Made by a program: the position numbers and the translations under genes | Part shown: positions 11,402 to 16,097 of the stretch, one piece after another | How positions within the stretch are numbered: the stretch's first letter is position 1 | Layout of the letters: each line of letters begins with the position of its first letter | Notes under the pieces: model-generated | What the model was told of the DNA's origin: nothing | Databases searched by the model: none | Seen by the model: the letters and a program-made list of their open reading frames with translations, nothing else | Assembly: GCA_045542075.1 (NCBI GenBank) | Contig: JAZQKI010000020.1 | Span: 1 to 16,097, forward strand | From: SVTX01 sp045542075 | GTDB taxonomy: Bacteria > Bacillota > Clostridia > Oscillospirales > CAG-272 | DNA length: 16,097 nucleotides | Direction: 5' to 3'

Positions 11402-11911
11402 ATGAACGCAAAGGTACACGAGCTGCACAATCAGCAGATCAATAAGGAATTCTATTCGGCATACCTCTATCTTGACTTCTCAAACTACTTTGAGGACGCA
11501 GGACTCGACGGCTTTGCTAATTGGTACAAAATTCAGGCTCAGGAGGAACGCGACCACGCAATGCTGTTCTATCAGTATCTTCAGAACGAAAACCAAAAGG
11601 TAACTCTTGAAGCAATAGACAAGCCTGACAAGACCATTACCTGCCATATGGATGTCCTCGAGGCAGGACTTGAGCACGAAAAATACGTCACCTCCCTCAT
11701 CAACGACATCTACGCCGCAGCATACGAGTCAAGAGATTTCCGCACGATGCAGTTCCTTGATTGGTTCGTAAAGGAGCAGGGTGAGGAGGAGACAAACGCA
11801 AACGACCTTATTACCAAAATGCAGCTTTTCGGTTCTGACCCAAAGAGCCTTTATATGCTCAACCAGGAGCTCGCGGCAAGAATTTATAGCGCACCCTCAC
11901 TCGTGCTTTAA
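11402..11911 (+). CDS. ftnA: Bacterial non-heme ferritin
   Basis: The protein stores iron by oxidising Fe(II) at a diiron ferroxidase centre and mineralising it inside a 24-subunit shell. The 169-residue length is typical of FtnA. Ligands are visible: Glu16 (NKEFYSAYLYL), Glu49 and His52 (QAQEERDHAMLFY), a Glu around 93 (LEHEKY) and the glutamates in KEQGEEE (124-130). The tyrosine near 23 that sits by the ferroxidase centre is present. There is no heme-binding methionine pattern that I can identify, so it is the ftn rather than bfr type. AAAAGGAG lies upstream of the ATG. It is co-transcribed with the flavodiiron protein: together they remove O2 and Fe(II), the two ingredients of Fenton chemistry. 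Confidence 0.95.
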   Translation: MNAKVHELHNQQINKEFYSAYLYLDFSNYFEDAGLDGFANWYKIQAQEERDHAMLFYQYLQNENQKVTLEAIDKPDKTITCHMDVLEAGLEHEKYVTSLINDIYAAAYESRDFRTMQFLDWFVKEQGEEETNANDLITKMQLFGSDPKSLYMLNQELAARIYSAPSLVL

Positions 11912-11923
11912 TTAGAGTCAAAC

Positions 11924-11954
11924 AAAAAACAGGTAGGATCTCCTACCTGTTTTT
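11924..11954. terminator. Bidirectional terminator between ferritin and acyltransferase genes
   Basis: A 9-10 bp stem, ACAGGTAGG against CCTACCTGT around GATC, is flanked by six A on the left and five T on the right (11950-11954). It lies between convergent genes. Confidence 0.88.
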
Positions 11955-11957
11955 CTC

Positions 11958-12782
11958 TTACATGGTCTTATGATAGTGCGCGGGGTCCTGATCCTCATTA
12001 TACGTGGGGTCGCCGGGCACAACTCCGCACATTTCTTGCATTACCTTATATGCGTCCGCCTGCATTTTTGCGGCTGCCTCTGCGGGAGACAGACTCTTGT
12101 CCGCATACATCGGCTCACCGATATGCAGATCCACAAGAGGCTTTTTGCTGAACAGCTTTTGCAGTCCACGTCTTGGACGGAACGACATAGCTATCGGTAT
12201 CAAGGGCTTGTCATATTTGACCGCATATGTAAAAACTGCTTTTTTAAACGGACGGACGTCGGGATAGAAAAACCACATAGACCCTTCGGGGTAAAAATGC
12301 ATCCATTTGCCGCTCTCAAAAACCCACTCCATCGCCTTTTTGAACTCTATCATCGCGCGAACACTATCCGTGGGTATCGGGATTCCGCCCGACATACGTA
12401 TCAGAGGACCAAAGGTTCCCTCAAGGTTGTTCTTCCACGCAGGAAAGAAGGACAGGTGGGGACGAATAGCCTGCAAAACGCATAGAAAATCCCACATAAA
12501 AACGTGATTGGCGATAGTTATCGCGCCACCCTTAAGCTCCTTTTTGTGCTTTCTTATATTTTTTCTGCCATATACTCTGAGTCCGTGTGTGATCTTGAGA
12601 AGCCACGGCATTATAAGCACCTGAGCGAGCCAATAAATTACACGCAGAAATTTGAATTTCCAGTCGTGGCGCACGTATGGATAATTCGCGTCTACGGTCA
12701 CGTCTCTGAGATGCTTGACCTCTATCATATGCTCGTCGCATTTTTCGGGATACTTGTAATCAAGATTATGTCTGTAATACAT
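11958..12782 (-). CDS. plsC: PlsC-like 1-acylglycerol-3-phosphate acyltransferase
   Basis: This is a membrane-associated acyltransferase of the phosphatidic acid synthesis family. The catalytic NHx4D motif is NHVFMWD (Asn92, His93, Asp98). Block II is GGIPIPTD (about 132-139). Block III is YPEGSMW (164-170), with Gly-Ser in place of the more usual Gly-Thr. The hydrophobic stretch LRVIYWLAQVLIMPWLL (about 46-62) before the catalytic block should be a membrane anchor. At 274 residues it is somewhat longer than a minimal PlsC, with a polar N-terminus of about 45 residues and a charged tail ending in a DQDPAHYHKTM segment. The ATG is preceded by GGAGACAGG. A consensus promoter lies just upstream; it is monocistronic. 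The second acylation of lysophosphatidate is the family expectation, but other acyl acceptors are possible. Confidence 0.87.
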   Translation of the reverse strand: MYYRHNLDYKYPEKCDEHMIEVKHLRDVTVDANYPYVRHDWKFKFLRVIYWLAQVLIMPWLLKITHGLRVYGRKNIRKHKKELKGGAITIANHVFMWDFLCVLQAIRPHLSFFPAWKNNLEGTFGPLIRMSGGIPIPTDSVRAMIEFKKAMEWVFESGKWMHFYPEGSMWFFYPDVRPFKKAVFTYAVKYDKPLIPIAMSFRPRRGLQKLFSKKPLVDLHIGEPMYADKSLSPAEAAAKMQADAYKVMQEMCGVVPGDPTYNEDQDPAHYHKTM

Positions 12783-12825
12783 TACCTGTCTCCATTGTGA
12801 TTTTTATGATCGCATACATACGGTC

Positions 12826-12854
12826 ATTATATCATAAGAACAACCAAATGTCAA
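12826..12854 (-). promoter_or_regulatory. Consensus sigma-A promoter of the acyltransferase gene
   Basis: On the minus strand: -35 TTGACA (12854-12849), a 17-base spacer and -10 TATAAT (12831-12826). Both boxes match consensus fully. The leader to the ATG at 12782 is about 37 bases. Confidence 0.9.
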
Positions 12855-12882
12855 GTTATGCCTATTTGCAGATGGCGGATAT

Positions 12883-12914
12883 CATAAAAGCCCGAGGCGA
12901 TTGCCTCGGGCTTT
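12883..12914 (-). terminator. Terminator of the surface-protein gene
   Basis: A 12-bp perfect stem (12887-12898 with 12903-12914, loop GATT) follows the surface-protein stop codon by about 50 bases on the minus strand and ends in CTTTTATG. The T-run is short (four), but the stem is GC-rich and strong. Confidence 0.8.
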
Positions 12915-12964
12915 GCGATCAAATCAGATTTTATTAAGCTTACAGGCACAGTTCTGCGCGCAGC

Positions 12965-15697
12965 TTAGTTTTCCTTTTTCTTTTTGAGAATGACGTGCCC
13001 CGCTGCAAGCGAAGTCACAAGGCTTATGAGCCCAACTCCAACAGACGAGCCGCAGCCACCAGCCAGGCCCGCATTGATCGCCGAATTATTGCTATCGGGC
13101 TCTTTTATGTTGCTATCTGGACCTCCCGTGTTGTTTTCAATTTTTTCCGTATTTTTTTCGGGTGGTTCCGTATTATTCTCGGGTGCTTCTGTGTTATTCT
13201 CAGGTGGTTCCGTATTATTTTCAGGTGCTTCCGTATTATTTTCGGGTGGTTCAGTATTATTCTCGGGGGCTTCTGTGTTATTTTCGGGAGAATCAATTGC
13301 ATAATCCCCGTACTCGACGCCGCAGACGACGCATCTTGCTCTCTGCGTAGTGGTTGCCGTACCGCCGTAATGACTTTCCTCATCCATCCACAAGCCGCAC
13401 GAGCATATATTAAAATGCTTGTTTTCGTAGTATCCTATATCTGTTGCGGCATGAACGTGCTCGGCAAAGTCGCCGTATGCAACACCGCAGGCCTCGCACA
13501 ATGCAAGCTCATACTCCGTAGCCACACCTCCGTAATGAGGTTCAAAATCAAATGTCTCTCCACATGTGCATATTTTAAAATGACTGTATTCATCCTGACC
13601 AATTGCAAATTCGAAGTGGACGTGCAACAGCTCGCCATATTCAGCACCACAGCCCTCGCAAATCGCGCGCTGTGTTTCGGTAGCTGTGCCGCCGTAATGC
13701 ATACCATCTTGAAAATTGGTTCCACATTCACACATCTGCCAATGGTAGACATCATCATATTCCCATTCCTCTGTAATAGGTGTGTGCTGCCCCGTCGGTT
13801 CTCCTACATATTCGCCAGATTTTAAAAGCTGAACGCCACACATGCACCATATATCACCCGAATATGCGGGCTCGTTGCAAGTAGCAGGACGGGGATTTAC
13901 ACAAACCTCAACGCTTTCCCTAAAGCCTTCTATCTGAAGACACTTCTGCGCGTTACAAACAGAGCATATTGATCCGCAATTCCAATAATCACTTTGATTT
14001 GTGTGTGATTCGATATCAAATCTGCCATTATGCTCGCAGGTGTGGAAATGGCCATTGTCGTTGAATTCCCAATCGCCGTCCACGTCGACAAAAGAACAAA
14101 GGCTTCCGTTTGCCTCAAACTCAATACCGTTTTCCAAGGCATATTCCTGCGCAACGGAGTCCGTGGGCGCTTTTATAAGAAACTCCGCATCTATTTTTTT
14201 AAATGAATCTTCTGCAACAGACAAGATATGTCTTCCAAAGTTTACCGTGTTCAATCCGTCACAATCATAAAATGCATACATATCAATTCCGTTAAGCATA
14301 TCCGGAAGCTCTATGTTATTTAAGCCCTTACAACCTATAAATGCACCGGCACCGATATTACGTAGATTCTCGGGTAGTTCCACACTCGTTAAGTTGTAAC
14401 ATCCCGCAAACGCGGATTTTCCGATTTTTTCGACAGTGTCGGGAATGATGAGCTTGCCGTCAAATCCCGTGCAGTAGTAGAAAGCGAAATCCTCGATTGC
14501 TGTAACAATATATCCGTCTAGCGTCTCGGGAATTATGAGGTCGCCGCCCTGTTTGCCTTCAAAGTTCGTTATGGTACAAGTCTTCCCATCGTTATTTACA
14601 CTATAGCTGAAAACACCTTTTTCAGGATTGTACGTGCTGACAGCTACTGTATACGAAAAATCCGTGGTGTCTCCCATGTACTCATAACGTCCCATTGCAA
14701 GCTCAGGGAAGTCCCTGATGGGATCTCTGTCGGGCACCGATATCATATAGGGATCACCGTAATTTACTCCAAACGTATTTTCAGAGTTTAAAAACACGTC
14801 TCTAAAATATTCTTCAAACGTATACGTAGGATCATCGTCCCAGCCCAATCTACAAACTCGGGTAAGATCGTGAGAGTACCATGAGCCATCCTCCATCTGA
14901 ACGAGATTCCACTCGTGAGCTGCGTTTCCAATTATTATGCAAGGGATATCAAGTGCGTCACAAAGCACTTTTACCGCATCTGCATAGCCGCTACATATAG
15001 CTATATTTTTTAGCAAATATCCGTATGCACTTGAATTATAAAAAATGCCGCGAGTGGCAAGAGCATACTCATCATGTCCCATCATATTGATCTGATCAAG
15101 ATATGGATCGTAAAAGCTATTGCTGATAAGATAGTGCGTCAGCTTGTAAAGCTTTGTGTAGCGGTCGCCCTCGCCAACGGTTTCAACTATCTGACGTATA
15201 CGTGCTTCTGTTTGAAATTTTGCATCTTCTGTAAGGATATCCGGATGGGTTATCGTCATCCAAAACACAAGCTTGCCTGGAATGCCGTTTGTCTGACCGC
15301 TTCTGTCAGGACTACATGCAAAGGAGCCACCCTTCAATTCATACAACGGATGATCTGCATTGAGCGCCACTTTTCCAACCAAAAAATCAATCCATAATTG
15401 CTCGCAATCCTCCTCGGTCGATCCCTCGGGCAACAAATGGGTAATTTCAAACGTATATTTTCCGGGCTCGCCCGAAAAATTATCGTAATAATTTTTCAGC
15501 CAATTATAGCACCACTGCTGACGCTCTGTAATACGGTCATAATAATACGAATCCGTGACGTCAAGCTGTTCTGCTTCCGTAGAATCGTACTCCTCGGGCT
15601 CTGTATCCGTAGAAATCGCAGAAATAGGCAGCATTACAGACGCCATCAATGCAACAAAACAGGCAAAAACGATAATTGAAAAAGCTATTTTCTTCAT
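12965..15697 (-). CDS. Secreted transglutaminase-like / BspA leucine-rich repeat surface protein
   Basis: A 910-residue exported modular protein. Residues 1-27 are a signal peptide (MKK, hydrophobic core, PISA cleavage site). Residues about 175-285 hold a transglutaminase-like core with the full triad: Cys235 (ICSGYADA), His261 (AAHEWN) and Asp277 (WYSHDLTR). Residues about 365-510 are BspA-type leucine-rich repeats (LIIPDTVEKIGKSAFAGC and relatives). Residues about 530-800 are Cys-rich, ending in three tandem modules built as H-x-x-x-C-x-C-G, HYGGTAT, C-x-x-C-G-x-x-YG. Residues about 804-858 are heptads of PENNTE. The C-terminus has AGGCGSS, a hydrophobic helix and KKKKEN. An upstream in-frame TTG is rejected: GGGGGA (15711-15706) lies eight bases before the ATG at 15697. 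It probably sits on the cell surface; peptidase-like and cross-linking activities are both possible for the core. Confidence 0.88.
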   Translation of the reverse strand: MKKIAFSIIVFACFVALMASVMLPISAISTDTEPEEYDSTEAEQLDVTDSYYYDRITERQQWCYNWLKNYYDNFSGEPGKYTFEITHLLPEGSTEEDCEQLWIDFLVGKVALNADHPLYELKGGSFACSPDRSGQTNGIPGKLVFWMTITHPDILTEDAKFQTEARIRQIVETVGEGDRYTKLYKLTHYLISNSFYDPYLDQINMMGHDEYALATRGIFYNSSAYGYLLKNIAICSGYADAVKVLCDALDIPCIIIGNAAHEWNLVQMEDGSWYSHDLTRVCRLGWDDDPTYTFEEYFRDVFLNSENTFGVNYGDPYMISVPDRDPIRDFPELAMGRYEYMGDTTDFSYTVAVSTYNPEKGVFSYSVNNDGKTCTITNFEGKQGGDLIIPETLDGYIVTAIEDFAFYYCTGFDGKLIIPDTVEKIGKSAFAGCYNLTSVELPENLRNIGAGAFIGCKGLNNIELPDMLNGIDMYAFYDCDGLNTVNFGRHILSVAEDSFKKIDAEFLIKAPTDSVAQEYALENGIEFEANGSLCSFVDVDGDWEFNDNGHFHTCEHNGRFDIESHTNQSDYWNCGSICSVCNAQKCLQIEGFRESVEVCVNPRPATCNEPAYSGDIWCMCGVQLLKSGEYVGEPTGQHTPITEEWEYDDVYHWQMCECGTNFQDGMHYGGTATETQRAICEGCGAEYGELLHVHFEFAIGQDEYSHFKICTCGETFDFEPHYGGVATEYELALCEACGVAYGDFAEHVHAATDIGYYENKHFNICSCGLWMDEESHYGGTATTTQRARCVVCGVEYGDYAIDSPENNTEAPENNTEPPENNTEAPENNTEPPENNTEAPENNTEPPEKNTEKIENNTGGPDSNIKEPDSNNSAINAGLAGGCGSSVGVGLISLVTSLAAGHVILKKKKEN
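13124..13288 (-). repeat. 21-bp tandem repeat encoding (A/P)PENNTE heptads
   Basis: Seven to eight consecutive 21-bp units encode PENNTE-type heptads. Alternate units begin with Ala and Pro, so the array also has a 42-bp higher-order period. The last units diverge (PPEKNTE, KIENNTG). The linker would be extended, acidic and rich in Asn-x-Thr sites. Copy number should vary by slipped-strand replication or unequal recombination without shifting frame. Confidence 0.93.
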
Positions 15698-15742
15698 AAA
15701 CGTTATCCCCCAAAACAAATTTTACATATAAAACCTATAATT

Positions 15743-15771
15743 ATTATAACACACAAACTTTGATACTGCAA
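15743..15771 (-). promoter_or_regulatory. Probable promoter of the surface-protein gene
   Basis: On the minus strand: -35 TTGCAG (15771-15766), a 17-base spacer and -10 TATAAT (15748-15743). The start would be near 15735, about 40 bases before the ATG at 15697. Only the first half of the -35 matches consensus. Confidence 0.65.
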
Positions 15772-15860
15772 TAAAAAATTTTATATAAGGTAAATTTTAT
15801 GTTATTGGGCTCGAACCAGGCGACCACACTTGGCAAATACAGTAATGAACCAGCGACGTT

Positions 15861-15888
15861 TCACCAAGGGGCAAGCCCTTGGTTATGA
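15861..15888. repeat. Variable hairpin of repeat unit 1
   Basis: ACCAAGGG and CCCTTGGT pair as an 8-bp stem around a short loop (about 15863-15883). Outside it CCAGCG (about 15850-15855) pairs with CGCTGG (15891-15896), giving a two-tier stem just before direct repeat copy 1. Confidence 0.75.
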
Positions 15889-15890
15889 TG

Positions 15891-15949
15891 CGCTGGTGAT
15901 GAGCACAGCGGAGGGGAGCCACAAAAAAACCACCCTGTGCGAAGTTTTG
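15891..15949. repeat. 59-bp direct repeat, copy 1
   Basis: This begins CGCTGGTGATGAGCACAGCG and ends GTGCGAAGTTTTG. It is identical, base for base, to 16039-16097, with a 148-bp period. It includes a run of seven A flanked by CCAC and CCACC. Confidence 0.95.
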
Positions 15950-16004
15950 CTTTGCAAAACTCGGTTAGTGAGCAAAGCGAACGTATGGCTCGAACCATGC
16001 GACC

Positions 16005-16033
16005 TTACATAACTTGCGATGCAAGTTATGTGG
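16005..16033. repeat. Variable hairpin of repeat unit 2
   Basis: ACATAACTTGC and GCAAGTTATGT form a perfect 11-bp stem with loop GAT (about 16007-16031). Outside it GCGAC (15999-16003) pairs with GTCGC (16037-16041). The stem sequence is unrelated to that of unit 1, although its position and overall shape are the same. Confidence 0.8.
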
Positions 16034-16038
16034 ATTGT

Positions 16039-16097
16039 CGCTGGTGATGAGCACAGCGGAGGGGAGCCACAAAAAAACCACCCTGTGCGAAGTTTTG
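16039..16097. repeat. 59-bp direct repeat, copy 2 (runs to window end)
   Basis: Identical to 15891-15949 through the last base of the window, so the true repeat may be longer than 59 bp. Confidence 0.95.

Larger units (their letters stand above)
15808..16097. repeat. Intergenic repeat region with tandem hairpin-bearing units
   Basis: No gene is supported in this 290-base stretch. It contains two related units. Each has GGCTCGAACCA(G/T)GCGACC (15808-15825 and 15987-16004), a hairpin bracketed by GCGAC and CGCTGG, and then an exact 59-bp direct repeat. After the first unit comes GTTTTGC-TTT-GCAAAAC (about 15944-15960), another hairpin. The last unit is cut by the window end, so the array is probably longer. 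Short frames crossing it, such as 15830-16012, have no ribosome site and no recognisable product. Confidence 0.85.

Noticed and set aside
12984..13304. Plus-strand frame rich in repeated SVLFSG units
   Set aside because: It is the reverse translation of the PENNTE repeat DNA; no ribosome site or domain.
15830..16012. 60-codon frame in the repeat region
   Set aside because: It crosses hairpins and the direct repeat, lacks a Shine-Dalgarno sequence and gives no recognisable protein.
15808..16041. Complete tRNA genes on the minus strand in the repeat units
   Set aside because: T-arm-like words are present, but there is no acceptor stem, D-arm or 7-base anticodon loop in the right places.
15891..16097. 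CRISPR array
   Set aside because: The repeat is 59 bp with an 89-bp interval, units carry internal palindromes and the intervals share sequence with one another; no cas genes are present.

Overview
The window looks like a chromosomal segment of an anaerobic, low-to-mid GC Gram-positive bacterium of the class Clostridia, probably an uncultured gut Oscillospirales/Eubacteriales-type organism. The supporting evidence is: strong AGGAGG-type ribosome binding sites; sigma-A promoters with 17-base spacers; compact U-tailed terminators; a flavodiiron protein paired with ferritin; a TepA-type ClpP-like protease; a NifU-like/GGGtGRT gene pair; and a BspA/transglutaminase surface protein. This is inferred from gene content only; no rRNA is present.

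Layout. 1-312: a tRNA-Leu(GAG) gene on the minus strand with its promoter and terminator. 395-1266: a GNAT acetyltransferase behind a ~240-base leader that carries a 10-codon leader ORF and alternative hairpins, so probably an attenuated gene. 1233-1939 (minus): a ClpP-like/TepA protease. 2030-4550 (plus): a three-gene operon of PduL-type phosphotransacylase, NifU-like scaffold and GGGtGRT protein, with codon use that suggests very high expression. 4540-6230: a CLC chloride transporter with a C-terminal TrkA-C-like domain. 6233-6905 (minus): a class 3 lipase whose 5' end lies in the terminator of its upstream neighbours.

6952-10163 (minus): a catabolic/salvage cluster. It holds a SASA-type esterase, a ribokinase (PfkB) fused to an AraC DNA-binding domain, and a nucleoside hydrolase translationally coupled to it. 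The hydrolase would release ribose (or a similar sugar) from nucleosides and the kinase would phosphorylate it. The fused AraC domain probably controls the cluster through a perfect palindrome abutting the -35 box. 10142-11954 (plus): flavodiiron protein and ferritin, an oxygen/iron defence pair. 11958-12854 (minus): a PlsC-like acyltransferase with a consensus promoter. 12883-15771 (minus): a 910-residue secreted surface protein. In order it has a signal peptide, a transglutaminase-like core with an intact Cys-His-Asp triad, BspA-type leucine-rich repeats, Cys-rich tandem modules, a heptad PENNTE linker and a C-terminal Gly-Gly-Cys-Gly-Ser-Ser/hydrophobic/KKKK tail.

15808-16097: a non-coding repeat region in which an exact 59-bp direct repeat recurs at a 148-bp period. 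Each copy is preceded by a hairpin that keeps its shape but not its sequence. The array runs off the end of the window.

The best candidates for undescribed biology are the PduL/NifU-like/GGGtGRT operon, the autoregulated kinase-AraC fusion with its operator, the attenuator leader on the acetyltransferase, the GGCGSS C-terminal tail, and the variable-hairpin repeat array.
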